A stretch of 64,000 bases of DNA from Nitrobacteraceae bacterium AZCC 2146 (GCA_036924855.1 JBAGRP010000001.1:7576770-7640769); one strand, 5' to 3'. Numbered from the stretch's first letter, positions 35,246 through 44,355 are shown. Notes: generated from the letters alone by a model not told the origin. Made by a program: numbers and translations.

Positions 35246-36100
35246 TCAGGCTCCGTACTTTTTGAGCGCCAATGTCTCGGCCATCACCACCAGTCCATAA
35301 AGAACGAGACCGATCACGCAGAGAACCACTATCGAGGCGAAGATCAGCGTCATCTCGGCTTGCGAAGCGGCAAACAGGATCATATAGCCGAGCCCAGCCT
35401 GCGCCGTGATGAATTCTCCGACGATGACCCCAATCATCGCGAAGGTGATGGCAATCTTGAGTCCGGAAAACAGATGCGGCACCGCGGCCGGAAAGCGGAC
35501 TTTCGCATATACTTTCGCGTCGTGGGCGCCGACGGCCTTGCATAACCTCAGCAGATCTCTGTCAACTGAGGTCAGGCCGGTCAGCGTCGCGACCACCACC
35601 GGGAAGAACGAGATAAAGACCCCAAATGTGACTCGCGAAGTGCTGCCGATACCAAGCCAAACGATGAAGAGTGGTGCCAGTGCGATCTTTGGGATCAGCT
35701 GGAAAAGAACGATGTTCGGATAGAGCGCATCGCGAACCAGACGGGACTTGCATATCAGGACGGCAAGGCCGATGCCCAGAACGAGGGAAATCAGAAAACT
35801 CGCAATGGTCTCGAGCGTCGTCGGAACTGCCTGACGAAGCAGAAATGGCAGGGTTTCCATGAGCCGCACAGCAACCGCAGATGGCGCCGGTAGCAGGGCG
35901 TTCGAGATGTTCTTGACCCGGACCACGGCCTCCCAGCAACCGAGCACCATCAGCGCGGTAACGACGGGCAGCACAATCAAGCGGGCCTGTCCGCGAAGCG
36001 TTCTAAACCGGGATGGCAATTTAGAAGCGGAGAGATCACGTGTGAGCACATTGTCCACGCCCGTCGGGACTATCCTGGATTCGTTCTCGATCTGACTCAC
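35246..36100 (-). CDS. ABC transporter permease, SsuC/TauC/NrtB type
   Basis: A 284-residue BPD_transp_1 permease. After a 40-residue N-terminal tail, about six hydrophobic helices are visible. The EAA loop reads KAVGAHDAKVYAKVRFPAAVPHLFSGLKIA near residue 190, typical of the aliphatic-sulfonate/nitrate/taurine group. It couples to the ATPase encoded just upstream (4-base overlap, 36097-36100) and to the NrtA/SsuA-type binding protein. The RutB-like gene follows and is probably co-transcribed. Confidence 0.93.
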   Translation of the reverse strand: MSQIENESRIVPTGVDNVLTRDLSASKLPSRFRTLRGQARLIVLPVVTALMVLGCWEAVVRVKNISNALLPAPSAVAVRLMETLPFLLRQAVPTTLETIASFLISLVLGIGLAVLICKSRLVRDALYPNIVLFQLIPKIALAPLFIVWLGIGSTSRVTFGVFISFFPVVVATLTGLTSVDRDLLRLCKAVGAHDAKVYAKVRFPAAVPHLFSGLKIAITFAMIGVIVGEFITAQAGLGYMILFAASQAEMTLIFASIVVLCVIGLVLYGLVVMAETLALKKYGA

Positions 36101-36888
36101 TGTACCCCCGATGTCGATCGATGAATGGACGCCTTCAAATGCAGGTACAATTCGTTGAAACGTGGATCGGCCTCGATCGACGGATCGCGCGGGCGTTCGA
36201 ACGGCACCCTGACATCTTCTATGATGGTGGAGGGGCGACGCCCCATGACAAGGATCCGATCCGACAGAAAAATGGCTTCGCGGATCGAATGGGTGATGAA
36301 GATGGCGGTCTTTTGTGTTGTGTCCCAGATCCGGGCGAGCGCAAGGCCCATCTCGTCGCGGGTAATGGCGTCCAGCGCGCTAAACGGCTCGTCCATCAAC
36401 AGGATACGCGGATCGTTGACCAGCGCGCGCGCCAGTGCGACGCGCTGCCGCATTCCACCGGACAACTCGCGCGGGCGCTTGTCGCGAAACGCCCATAGAT
36501 CGACCATCCGCAGCAGGCTCTCCGCTCGAATGCGGCTTTCCGGCGAGACGGCGCCGCGCATGTCGATGGGAAACAGCACATTGTCGAGCACACTACGCCA
36601 AGGGAGAAGGGTCGGGTCCTGGAACATCATGCCGGTATCGATCTGCGGTCCTGACACCGTCAGGCCATCCAGCGTGATGGTGCCGGATGTCGCGGGCTCG
36701 AGGCCCGCGATCATCAGCATCAGTGTACTCTTGCCGCACCCAGACGGGCCGAGGATCGCGACAAAGTCACCGCGCGCGATCTCGAAATCCGCTTCCGCCA
36801 CGGCCTCCACCGCGCCGGAGGGCGTGTCATAGATCTTGCGAACCCGCGACGCGGTAATCGCCTTGAAAACTTCGGTTTCGGCCAGCAT
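36097..36888 (-). CDS. ABC transporter ATP-binding protein, SsuB/TauB/NrtD type
   Basis: A 263-residue ATPase. Walker A is GPSGCGKST near residue 47, the Q-loop region reads MMFQDPTLLPWRSV, the signature is LSGGMRQRVALARAL near residue 141, and Walker B is ILLMDEPFSALD near residue 161. GMMFQDPTLLPW and the signature are typical of the nitrate/sulfonate/taurine group. It is 4 bases downstream of the binding-protein gene and overlaps the permease gene, so the three form a compact importer. Confidence 0.95.
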   Translation of the reverse strand: MLAETEVFKAITASRVRKIYDTPSGAVEAVAEADFEIARGDFVAILGPSGCGKSTLMLMIAGLEPATSGTITLDGLTVSGPQIDTGMMFQDPTLLPWRSVLDNVLFPIDMRGAVSPESRIRAESLLRMVDLWAFRDKRPRELSGGMRQRVALARALVNDPRILLMDEPFSALDAITRDEMGLALARIWDTTQKTAIFITHSIREAIFLSDRILVMGRRPSTIIEDVRVPFERPRDPSIEADPRFNELYLHLKASIHRSTSGVQ

Positions 36889-36892
36889 GCCG

Positions 36893-38023
36893 TCAGCCGA
36901 GGATCGCGGCGTATTCGGCGACGTTCTTCTTCACTTGCGCCCATTCCGCGGCGGAAAGCTTGGTCGATCCCACCAGCTCATTGGTGAACAGTTCGCTGAC
37001 GACAGGCTTCTTGGCATCCTTGGGAGCGCCAAATTCCATGACCATGTCGATCATCTCTCCGGCCTTGGTCATGTCGGTGTAGCCAATCGACTGAGCCTCG
37101 GCCTCCTTGGAAATCACGGTGTAGTGCATCAGGCCCTGCGAGATCCGAGCGTTTTCCTTGCCGCCGGCGGTGATGGCTATTTCCGGGATTTCCTTGAGGA
37201 AGATATCGACGCCGGCCTCCGGATCTTTCAGCGCGTAAGCCAGCCCTTCCGACAGCGCGTCGGTGACGGCGCGGCACAGTTCCTTGTCCTTGGCGAAGAC
37301 GTCCTGCCGCGTCACGACTTGGCCGGCATAGAGTGTGATTCCGGCCGTGCTCCACAACATGAAGCGGCACGGCTCCTTCATCGCCATGATCACTGGAATG
37401 CTCGAGGTGCCAATCGCGGTGATGGCATCGACCTGCTTGTTGACGAGGCTCTGCTCCAGCACGCGGTTGTCCATCTGGACCATCGTGATGCCCGATGTAT
37501 CGATGCCTGCCTTGCGGGCAAAGGCCGGCCAGTACGGCGACTCGGCCGAGGTCGGCACGGTGCCGATCTTCTTGCCCTGCAGATCCTTTGGCGTCTTGAT
37601 CGGGCTGTCGCCGCGCAGGGCAATGCCCATGGTGGCGTCATAACCCAGCGTCGACATCGCCACGAGCGGCAGGCCCCGTGCCGCACCGAGGATCGTGCCG
37701 CCTGCGAAAATAAATCCAAAGTCGAATTCGCCGGCGCCGACAGCCTGGGCGGCGGCGACTGAACCAAAGCCGCGGCTGATCGTGATATCGATGCCGCGCT
37801 TTTTGAAGAAGCCCTGGTTTTTGGCGACATAGGCGAACAGCGTGGATCCGTTCGCCAGCCAGGGCAGTGTCAGCTTGATGGGCCTGGCGGCTTGCGCAAG
37901 TGCGGGGGTCGCGAAGCGGGTGGCTGTATTTGCCACGGCGAAGCCGGCTGCGGCCTTGAGGGCCGAGCGGCGGGTTAAACCGGTTTGTGAGAAAGAGGCA
38001 GGACGGCGCGTATCGTCGGTCAT
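36893..38023 (-). CDS. ABC transporter substrate-binding protein, NrtA/SsuA/TauA (NMT1-like) type
   Basis: A 376-residue binding protein from ATG 38023 (MTDDTRRP); the longer frame upstream has no merit. A twin-arginine-like signal (LTRRSALKAAAGFAVANTATRFATPALAQA) covers residues 16-45. The mature part begins IKLTLPWLANGSTLFAYVAKNQGFFKKRGID, the classic opening of NMT1/SsuA proteins, and EFDFGFIFAGGTILGAARG follows. Relatives bind thiamine precursors, sulfonates, nitrate or pyrimidine derivatives. The importer sits with RutB-like, RidA and hydroxylase genes, so an N-heterocycle is a reasonable guess. Confidence 0.93.
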   Translation of the reverse strand: MTDDTRRPASFSQTGLTRRSALKAAAGFAVANTATRFATPALAQAARPIKLTLPWLANGSTLFAYVAKNQGFFKKRGIDITISRGFGSVAAAQAVGAGEFDFGFIFAGGTILGAARGLPLVAMSTLGYDATMGIALRGDSPIKTPKDLQGKKIGTVPTSAESPYWPAFARKAGIDTSGITMVQMDNRVLEQSLVNKQVDAITAIGTSSIPVIMAMKEPCRFMLWSTAGITLYAGQVVTRQDVFAKDKELCRAVTDALSEGLAYALKDPEAGVDIFLKEIPEIAITAGGKENARISQGLMHYTVISKEAEAQSIGYTDMTKAGEMIDMVMEFGAPKDAKKPVVSELFTNELVGSTKLSAAEWAQVKKNVAEYAAILG

Positions 38024-38059
38024 GGCTGATCTTCTTTCTGTCAGTTGCATCTTTTCAAT

Positions 38060-38076
38060 GCATAAGATGCTTACTT
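38060..38076. promoter_or_regulatory. Repeated operator motif GCATAAGATGCTTACTT, copy 1
   Basis: The 17-mer lies 37 bases upstream of the binding-protein ATG (minus strand). It contains the short palindrome GCAT-AAG-ATGC. An identical copy is at 38664-38680, upstream of ridA. A TTGCA...TGCAA pair flanks this copy, extending the symmetry. Probable operator of a local regulator, possibly the TetR at 43389. Confidence 0.5.
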
Positions 38077-38134
38077 GCAACTGCACGATCTCTAGCGAGA
38101 AACGTGCCAGTTAGGGCAGGCGGCCATTTCCGCG

Positions 38135-38602
38135 TCAGGACACCTCAAAGATTCCATCGACCTCAACACTTGCCCCGGCTGGCAGCGTGGCGACGCCGAC
38201 CGCGGTGCGGGCATGGCGGCCGCGTTCGCCGAAGACGGCAAACATCAGGTCTGACGCGCCGTTCACGATCTTTGGAACGTCCGGATAGCCAGGCCGTGCA
38301 TAGACGAAACCGCCGAGACGGTGACAGCAGACCACCCGATCGAGATCGCCATCGAGCGCCAGCCTCAGCGCTGCCAGCAGGTTCAGCGCGCAAAGCTCGG
38401 CGGCCTTCTGACCAGCGGCCAGATCGTGCACTTCGCCGATCTGGCCGGCGAAGCGGACCTCGCCGTTCCATTCGCATATCTGACCCGCCAGAAACACTAG
38501 CGAGCCGGATCGCGAAAACGGTTTGAAGGCGCCGCGCGGCGGCGGTACCGGCGGCAATTCGAGTCCAAGGGCAAGCAGTCGTCCGTCAGCCGCGCCGCTC
38601 AT
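38135..38602 (-). CDS. RidA family protein (YjgF/UK114-like)
   Basis: A 155-residue RidA-fold protein. The family segments are GSLVFLAGQICEWNGEVRFAGQIG, AAELCALNLLAALRLALDG and a final ARTAVGVATLPAGASVEVDGIFEV, where the Arg that binds the carboxylate is present. Length is longer than the 130-residue RidA and fits the RutC or TdcF-like subgroups. RidA proteins hydrolyse enamine/imine intermediates; RutC acts on aminoacrylate. Together with the RutB-like gene this supports breakdown of a ureido or aminoacrylate-like compound. Confidence 0.9.
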   Translation of the reverse strand: MSGAADGRLLALGLELPPVPPPRGAFKPFSRSGSLVFLAGQICEWNGEVRFAGQIGEVHDLAAGQKAAELCALNLLAALRLALDGDLDRVVCCHRLGGFVYARPGYPDVPKIVNGASDLMFAVFGERGRHARTAVGVATLPAGASVEVDGIFEVS

Positions 38603-38663
38603 GACGTCGATCCTGGCTGAGGTGAATGATCTGCGTTAGCGGGATTATCAAGACCACATGTAC

Positions 38664-38680
38664 GCATAAGATGCTTACTT
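38664..38680. promoter_or_regulatory. Repeated operator motif GCATAAGATGCTTACTT, copy 2
   Basis: Identical 17-base copy 62 bases upstream of the ridA start. The 281-base gap 38603-38883 has no gene. Both copies have the same orientation relative to the genes they precede. Confidence 0.5.
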
Positions 38681-38883
38681 ATTGACCACCACGGCTTTGC
38701 TGCGTTAGGGATTGATGTCATTTCTGTAAATCTCTTGGATTGTTGGCGTTTTCGATTTTCATTGATCGGTGCTGCAGGCTCCGACGTCTGCGGATGGGGT
38801 TCCCGAAGTCCCGTTTTGCTTACAAGATGCGCGGATTCGAGGAAGTCTGGCCGAACATTGTGCAAGGCGATGGTTGCGGACGA

Positions 38884-39630
38884 CTAGTGCTCCGCAAGCA
38901 ACGAGCCGCAGTTACTCATGCGGTCCTCGATGCCGCTGCGACGAAGCGCCCACCAATAGGTGGCGGCGTTGATGGCAATCACGGGGATGCCGAGCCAGCG
39001 TTCGGCTTCGGCGGCAAGATCGATCGCGGCGAGATCTGTTCCCGCCTGAACGATCGCATCCACGCCGGCATTCGTGAGTGTCTTGAACCCGTTGATGATA
39101 TCGGTTTCGGTCGCGTGCGCAATCTGCACTTCGCTCGGGCGCTTCAAGCTATGAACGGAAGCGACTTCGTAGCCGTGGTCGCTGAAGTAGCGGGCTACAT
39201 TCGCGTCGCCAACCGGCTGGTACGGTGTCAGCAAGCCGATTTTTCTGACCGCAGGAAAACACTTCAGCGCTGCGATACAGGCCGCCGAGCCCATCGTGAC
39301 GGGCACTTGCGCACGCGCTTCCAGGCGGGCGAGCAGTTGCTCGCTCCCGGCCTTGCCGCCCCAGAAAGTCGGGATCGACATTGCCATCACGAGATGTGCC
39401 GGCTTGCACGTCATCACGCGATCGATGCACGGATAGAGATCGGGGCCGATCGCTTCTACCATCGCTTCGAATTCCATGTCGTTGCCGAGCGGCAGGTCCG
39501 GAATGTGGATGCGCCCGATATGGTTCGTGACGCCCTTCGGTCTCATCCCGTCCGTCTCGGGTTGTACGGTGGTATTGGTCGACGGAATTACGAGTCCGAT
39601 TTTGAGACGATAGCCAAGTCTGTCGGTCAT
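38884..39630 (-). CDS. Maleate isomerase / arylmalonate decarboxylase family (Asp/Glu racemase superfamily) protein
   Basis: A 248-residue protein. Opening IGLVIPSTNTTVQPETDGMRP is the family's substrate-carboxylate loop (PSTNTT). In maleate isomerases the two catalytic Cys lie after strand 3 and near residue 195. Here those places read AMSIPTFWGG (S85) and AGTDLA (G197), so both usual Cys appear missing; C118 and C124 are nearby but not at the normal place. It may have another reaction or be a subfamily with a different mechanism. Divergent from the hydroxylase genes, it could handle a ring-cleavage product such as maleate or a malonate derivative. Confidence 0.82.
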   Translation of the reverse strand: MTDRLGYRLKIGLVIPSTNTTVQPETDGMRPKGVTNHIGRIHIPDLPLGNDMEFEAMVEAIGPDLYPCIDRVMTCKPAHLVMAMSIPTFWGGKAGSEQLLARLEARAQVPVTMGSAACIAALKCFPAVRKIGLLTPYQPVGDANVARYFSDHGYEVASVHSLKRPSEVQIAHATETDIINGFKTLTNAGVDAIVQAGTDLAAIDLAAEAERWLGIPVIAINAATYWWALRRSGIEDRMSNCGSLLAEH

Positions 39631-39659
39631 TCTGTTGAAGCCTCGTTGTGTTGGCAGGC

Positions 39660-39693
39660 CCTTTGCAAGGGGAGACGAAAATGCCTTTGCAAG
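39660..39693. promoter_or_regulatory. Direct repeat CCTTTGCAAG x2 between divergent genes
   Basis: CCTTTGCAAG occurs at 39660-39669 and 39684-39693, 24 bases apart start to start (close to two helical turns), between the isomerase-like gene and the hydroxylase genes. The spacing suits two regulator half-sites. Inference only. Confidence 0.35.
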
Positions 39694-39739
39694 TCCGGTG
39701 CCGGGCCTGCAAACAGAGTCACGGTTTCATCGGAATTCC

Positions 39740-40615
39740 ATGTCACATCTCGTCATTCACCGATCTCGCAGCAGAATCCCCGATTTCTCAATTATGCGCC
39801 CTCGCAGTCTGATCGAGGCCCGAAACATGCTCGACGGCGAACCGGACGCGGTTGCCATGGCGGGCGGTCTCGACATCGTCAATCGCATGAAAGAGGGATT
39901 TGTGCCACGAAGCCTGGTGATGCTCGCGGGTATCGACAAGTTTGATGCGGTTCGGTTGTCTTCGGAACAGGATGCGATCGATATCGGTGCCGGCACTTCC
40001 CATGACGCTTTGGCCAACAACGCGCTCGTACGCGCGCGTCTTCCGGATCTCGCGCAGTGCTGGGGTCAGATCGCCAATATCCGAATCCGCATGCAGGGCA
40101 CGGTCGCTGGCAACCTCCTGGCTTTGATGCCGGGCTATGAAGGCGCCATCCTGCTATCGGCCCTCGATGCATCCCTTTCGTACTCGACGAACGAGCTTCC
40201 CGACGGATCGATCGATGTGAAGGAATTCGGTGCTGCGTCTGATGCGTTTGTCCTGTCCAGGGGATTGGTCGGAACAGTGCGCGTCCCGTTGCCCACAGCT
40301 GGAACGACCCGGCGTCTTGTGTACGATCGCAGCCTGCGCCCGATGCTGTCGGTAGCGCTAAGCATCGACCATACCGAAGGTCTGGTCGATCGCGCCTGCG
40401 TCGCGGTGGGCGGTTGCCACCGATGGCCGTTTTGTAGCGATCTGCCTGTGGCTAGCCTGTCGCTGTCCGATTTTCATGCTGTGGCCGAGGGCATGGCACT
40501 TCAGGCCATCGGACAAATGCCGGAACCGACAGTCCCCTGGTTCGGTCTTTCCGGCTATCGCGAGACTGTTGCGCCGATCCTGTTGTCCCGGTTGATCCGG
40601 GAGGTCGCGCAGTGA
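39740..40615 (+). CDS. Molybdenum hydroxylase FAD-binding subunit
   Basis: A 291-residue FAD subunit from ATG 39740; the longer frame upstream is not supported. It opens PDFSIMRPRSLIEARNML with the FAD loop AVAMAGGLDIVNRM near residue 40. The second loop reads RIRMQGTVAGNLLALMPGYEGA near residue 115, replacing the usual GTxGGN with GTVAGN. The rest matches the CO/xanthine dehydrogenase medium subunit. It overlaps the fused Fe-S/Mo gene by 4 bases (GTGA). Confidence 0.9.
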   Translation: MSHLVIHRSRSRIPDFSIMRPRSLIEARNMLDGEPDAVAMAGGLDIVNRMKEGFVPRSLVMLAGIDKFDAVRLSSEQDAIDIGAGTSHDALANNALVRARLPDLAQCWGQIANIRIRMQGTVAGNLLALMPGYEGAILLSALDASLSYSTNELPDGSIDVKEFGAASDAFVLSRGLVGTVRVPLPTAGTTRRLVYDRSLRPMLSVALSIDHTEGLVDRACVAVGGCHRWPFCSDLPVASLSLSDFHAVAEGMALQAIGQMPEPTVPWFGLSGYRETVAPILLSRLIREVAQ

Positions 40616-43392
40616 GTTCAACGCAGCAGACCTTGTCGTTCACCCTCGACGGCGAGCCGGTGACGCTCGCCGCGGGGTCGCCGCGCGTGCTGTCCGAAGC
40701 GCTGTCGCAAAGCTGCGGGCGTTCCGGCGTTCGGGTTGCATGTGACCACGGCGTTTGCGGCGCCTGTACCGTCCTGGTCGATGGTCGGCCGTTTACGTCT
40801 TGCAGCACGTTCGTCGATACGATCGAGGACCGTGAGGTGACAACCGTGCAAGGCTTGAGTCCCGCCGGTTTTCCGTCCGGTACACTGCAGCAGGCGTTCG
40901 TCGAATCCCACGCGTTCCAATGCGGCATGTGCACGCCGGGGATGATTCTGCTGGCAGAGGCTCTTCTCGCACGCCATCCGGATCCCAGCCGCGATCAAAT
41001 CCGCAGCTGGATGAGCGCCAATGTCTGCCGCTGCGCCGGCTATCAGGTGATCGAGGAAGCTGTTGTCAAAGCGGTCGCGATGCGCAGCAAGACCTCCAAC
41101 GAGGGACGACGCTGGCGTCCGGAAGAAACCGCGAAAGTCACCGGCCAGCCATTCTTTCTCGTCGATACACATTTTCCCAACACCGCGGAAATCAAGATAC
41201 TGCGCAGCCCGCATCCGCATGCGCGCATTGCAGCGATAGACGTGACGCAGGCGCTGGCGTTACCGGGTGTGCTGGCCATCGTGACCGGAGACGACCTGCT
41301 CAAGCTTCCCACCCATACTTATGGACTTTGGATCAAAGATCAGTCTTTGCTCGCCGTCGAACGAGTGCGCCATATAGGGGAGCCTGTGGCGGCAGTAGCA
41401 GCGGTGGACGCCGTCACCGCCATTCAGGCGCTGTCTTGCATTGTTGTGACATATGACGTGCTGCCGGCGGTCGCGACGCCTGCGGAGGCGATGGCACCCG
41501 GCGCCCCCTTGTTGTTTGACGATCCTAGCCTTGGCGCCATTCCCGCGCATGGCATCAGCGTCGCCACGGCCATGGAGCATGCGCCGAACGTACTCTACGA
41601 ATTTCACCACTGCATCGGAGACGTCGACGCTGCCTTTGCTGCGGCCGACCACATTTTCACTGACGAGTTCGCGTTCTCCCGCATGGCGCATATCCATCTT
41701 GAGCCATCGGTGACTATGGCCCGCCCATTGGGCGACGGCGTCGAAGTGTGGTCGTGCAACCAGGACCCGTTCCTGCTGCGTCAGGAGATCGCCGAGATTT
41801 GCGGCCTTCCCGAACATGCGGTCCGTGTCCGCACACTGCCAATCGGCGGCGGCTTCGGCGCCAAAAGCTATTGCAAGATCGAGCCTCTGGTCGTTCTGTT
41901 GGCGCTAAGAATAAACAAAGCGGCGCGTCTGACGCTGACGATGGATGAGAGCATTTCATCCCTATCGCAGCATGCGGCGACGCTGCGGCTTGAAACCGCG
42001 GTGTCCAAGGACGGCGATTTCCAGGCGCGCCGCTCCAATATTGTGCTGGACGGCGGCGCCTATGCGGATGCGAGTCCGCTGGTCGCCGACAAAGTCGGCT
42101 ATCGCATCGGCGGCCCCTATCGCTGGCTGGCGCTTGATAGCAAGGCCATCGCTGTCCGCACCAACACCGTGCCGGCCGGCTCCTTTCGCGGCTTTGGCGG
42201 CACCCAGGCCTCTTGGGCCTCGGAGAGCCAGGTCGACATGATAGCACGCCGGCTCGGCATCGACCGTCTGGACATCCGGCGACGCAATTTGCTGCTGCCG
42301 GGCGAGCCCTATCGCGCCGGCGACAGCGTGATCGATTCCGATCTTGTGGCCGGACTTGACCTCGTTGCTGAAAAAATCGAATGGGGTGTGCGAAGCAGCT
42401 CTAACAAGCCCCATCTCGCACGCGGTAAAGGATTGGCCATCGGCTTCAAGGACGGCGGCGGGCAAGGTCGTTTCGCGCAGGCCCGGGTCAAGGTGACGGC
42501 AGATGGTAGCGCCATCATCAATTGCGCCACGGTCGACATGGGGCAGGGCGCCACGGAAGCCTTCCGTCGCATCGTCGCCGGCGTGCTCAAACTCGATCCG
42601 GAACGCATCGCGCGGGCGGCGATCGACACCGACCAGACCGCGTTCGACCAGGGGACGCATGCCAGCTCTGCGACCGCCGTCACGGGCGAGGCGATCCGCC
42701 GGGCGGCCGTGGCGGTGCTCGACCGGATCCTGACATTCGCTGCGGACCAGCTTGGCTGCGCCAAAACAGACCTCGACTTCGTGGACGGCCACATTCGCCG
42801 TGGCAATACGGCAACGCCGCTGGTGTCTCTGGTGCGCGGCTACTATGGCGGCATGGGTGCCGAGTTCGCGGGTGACGGCGAATTCAAGATCGAGGCGGAT
42901 TCCAATGCGGCGCTCAACGCCCCAATTGTTTACTGGATGCCGAACTGGGTCAGTGCCGAGGTCGAGGTCGATACGCAAACCGGCAAGATCACGGTGCTCA
43001 AGCTGGTGTCGATGGCGGACGCCGGAAGGGCTCTCGTGCCCGAAGCCGTGCGCGGCCAGATCGAAGGCGCCTCGATCCAGGGGCTCAGCCAGGCGCTGTT
43101 CGAGCAGCTTGTTTTTGACGGCGCCCGTCTCGTGACAGCGACGCCGCAGCAATACCGCGTGCCTGTCATGTCCGACGTTCCTGCGGTGTTCGAATCGGTC
43201 GTCTTGGAACAGGGTCTCGCGCGTGGGCCGCTGGGCGCAAAAGGGGTGGGCGAGGCCGGTATTCTCGGCGTAGGCAGCGCCATTGCAAATGCGGTAGAGG
43301 ATGCCGTCGGCGTCCGCATTACTTCGCTGCCGCTGTCGCCTGACAAGGTGCTGGCAGCGCTTGAAGCCAAGTGCAGCCACAAGGCAGCATGA
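40612..43392 (+). CDS. Fused molybdenum hydroxylase: 2Fe-2S domain plus molybdopterin-binding large subunit
   Basis: A 926-residue protein. Residues 1-165 are a complete CoxS-like small subunit, with ACDHGVCGACTV near residue 43 and QCGMCTPGM and CRCAGY at about residues 103 and 140. A short linker leads to the hammerhead start RPEETAKVTGQPFF near residue 170. The Mo part has GGGFGAKSYCKIEP near residue 411 and PAGSFRGFGGTQ near residue 522. GPLGAKGVGEAG near residue 880 provides the catalytic Glu. The fusion has no internal stop. Start is GTG 40612. PAGSFRGFGG is like nicotinate or xanthine-type hydroxylases. The complex likely hydroxylates an N-heterocycle, passing electrons to the FAD subunit. 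Confidence 0.93.
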   Translation: MSSTQQTLSFTLDGEPVTLAAGSPRVLSEALSQSCGRSGVRVACDHGVCGACTVLVDGRPFTSCSTFVDTIEDREVTTVQGLSPAGFPSGTLQQAFVESHAFQCGMCTPGMILLAEALLARHPDPSRDQIRSWMSANVCRCAGYQVIEEAVVKAVAMRSKTSNEGRRWRPEETAKVTGQPFFLVDTHFPNTAEIKILRSPHPHARIAAIDVTQALALPGVLAIVTGDDLLKLPTHTYGLWIKDQSLLAVERVRHIGEPVAAVAAVDAVTAIQALSCIVVTYDVLPAVATPAEAMAPGAPLLFDDPSLGAIPAHGISVATAMEHAPNVLYEFHHCIGDVDAAFAAADHIFTDEFAFSRMAHIHLEPSVTMARPLGDGVEVWSCNQDPFLLRQEIAEICGLPEHAVRVRTLPIGGGFGAKSYCKIEPLVVLLALRINKAARLTLTMDESISSLSQHAATLRLETAVSKDGDFQARRSNIVLDGGAYADASPLVADKVGYRIGGPYRWLALDSKAIAVRTNTVPAGSFRGFGGTQASWASESQVDMIARRLGIDRLDIRRRNLLLPGEPYRAGDSVIDSDLVAGLDLVAEKIEWGVRSSSNKPHLARGKGLAIGFKDGGGQGRFAQARVKVTADGSAIINCATVDMGQGATEAFRRIVAGVLKLDPERIARAAIDTDQTAFDQGTHASSATAVTGEAIRRAAVAVLDRILTFAADQLGCAKTDLDFVDGHIRRGNTATPLVSLVRGYYGGMGAEFAGDGEFKIEADSNAALNAPIVYWMPNWVSAEVEVDTQTGKITVLKLVSMADAGRALVPEAVRGQIEGASIQGLSQALFEQLVFDGARLVTATPQQYRVPVMSDVPAVFESVVLEQGLARGPLGAKGVGEAGILGVGSAIANAVEDAVGVRITSLPLSPDKVLAALEAKCSHKAA

Positions 43393-44150
43393 TCGTCCAC
43401 GGGAAGAAGCTACGGATGCTAAAGTCAGTCCTCCCATCGAAGGCCGCAAAGCCAGCCGTTGCCGCTCGGTCGAAGCCGGCTCGTTCACCCATGGCCAAAA
43501 AGGCAAAGTCGCCGCCGCGGCCCCGCGATGCTGCGGCGACGGCGGAGCGCATCTTGCAATCCGCGATCGCTGAATTTGCCCAGAACGGCTATGCCGGCGC
43601 GCGCATCGACGCCATTGCCCGCGGTGCCGATGCCAATATGCGCATGCTCTATCATTATTTCGGCAGCAAGGACGCCCTCTACATCAGCGTGCTGGAAGCT
43701 GTCTTCAACGATATCCGCCTGCAGGAACAGCGCTTGAAACTGAGGAACATGGCGCCGCTGGAAGCGATGACGAAACTGTTTGAATTCACCTACAGTCACT
43801 TTGCATCGAACCCGCTCTTCATTCGTATTCTCGCGAGTGAAAATCTTCTGGAAGCCAAGTATCTTACGCGGTCGAAACGCGTCTCCACGTTGTCCTCGCC
43901 GCTGCTGCTGGCCATCAAGGAAGCGCTGTCACGCGGCGAAGCGGAGGGCGTGTTCCGGCAGGGCATAGATCCCCTGCAGCTTTACGTCAGCATGGTTGCG
44001 CTCAGTTATTTTCACATTTCCAACGCGCCGACATTGTCGCATCTGTTCGGGACCAATCTGGCGTCAACGCACTGGAAGGCGCAGCGGCGCAAGCACGCGA
44101 CAGAGATGATGATCGCATTTCTGAGTTTTTCGCCACGTTCTCCGAGCTGA
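43389..44150 (+). CDS. TetR/AcrR family transcriptional regulator
   Basis: A 253-residue protein from ATG 43389, overlapping the hydroxylase stop (ATGA). A Lys/Pro/Ala-rich tail (residues 1-45) precedes the HTH; starts at 43416 or 43491 are alternatives. The HTH reads AERILQSAIAEFAQNGYAG, then RIDAIARGADANMRMLYHYFGSKDALY. The C-terminal part is the TetR_C ligand domain. It closes the hydroxylase transcription unit and is the best candidate to sense the compound and bind the repeated GCATAAGATGC motif. Confidence 0.9.
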   Translation: MIVHGKKLRMLKSVLPSKAAKPAVAARSKPARSPMAKKAKSPPRPRDAAATAERILQSAIAEFAQNGYAGARIDAIARGADANMRMLYHYFGSKDALYISVLEAVFNDIRLQEQRLKLRNMAPLEAMTKLFEFTYSHFASNPLFIRILASENLLEAKYLTRSKRVSTLSSPLLLAIKEALSRGEAEGVFRQGIDPLQLYVSMVALSYFHISNAPTLSHLFGTNLASTHWKAQRRKHATEMMIAFLSFSPRSPS

Positions 44151-44355
44151 TGTCGGAATGGCAGACAATTGGCGGATGACGCTTCCACGTCAGGCTATAA
44201 TGCACATACGCTAGTGTGTCCTCCACCATATCGGCTAGCCGGTTTGCCGTATCAATAACCGTCGTGTTCAGCCGCTGGGTGTTTTTTGAAAAATCATGTT
44301 CAGCAATAGCAAGGTTCGGCCCAAGAATTTAGATCATCAAAGAAAACAGGATTGT

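Noticed and set aside
41962..43506. 514-codon minus-strand frame
   Set aside because: Antisense of the fused hydroxylase, which has complete Fe-S and Mo motifs.
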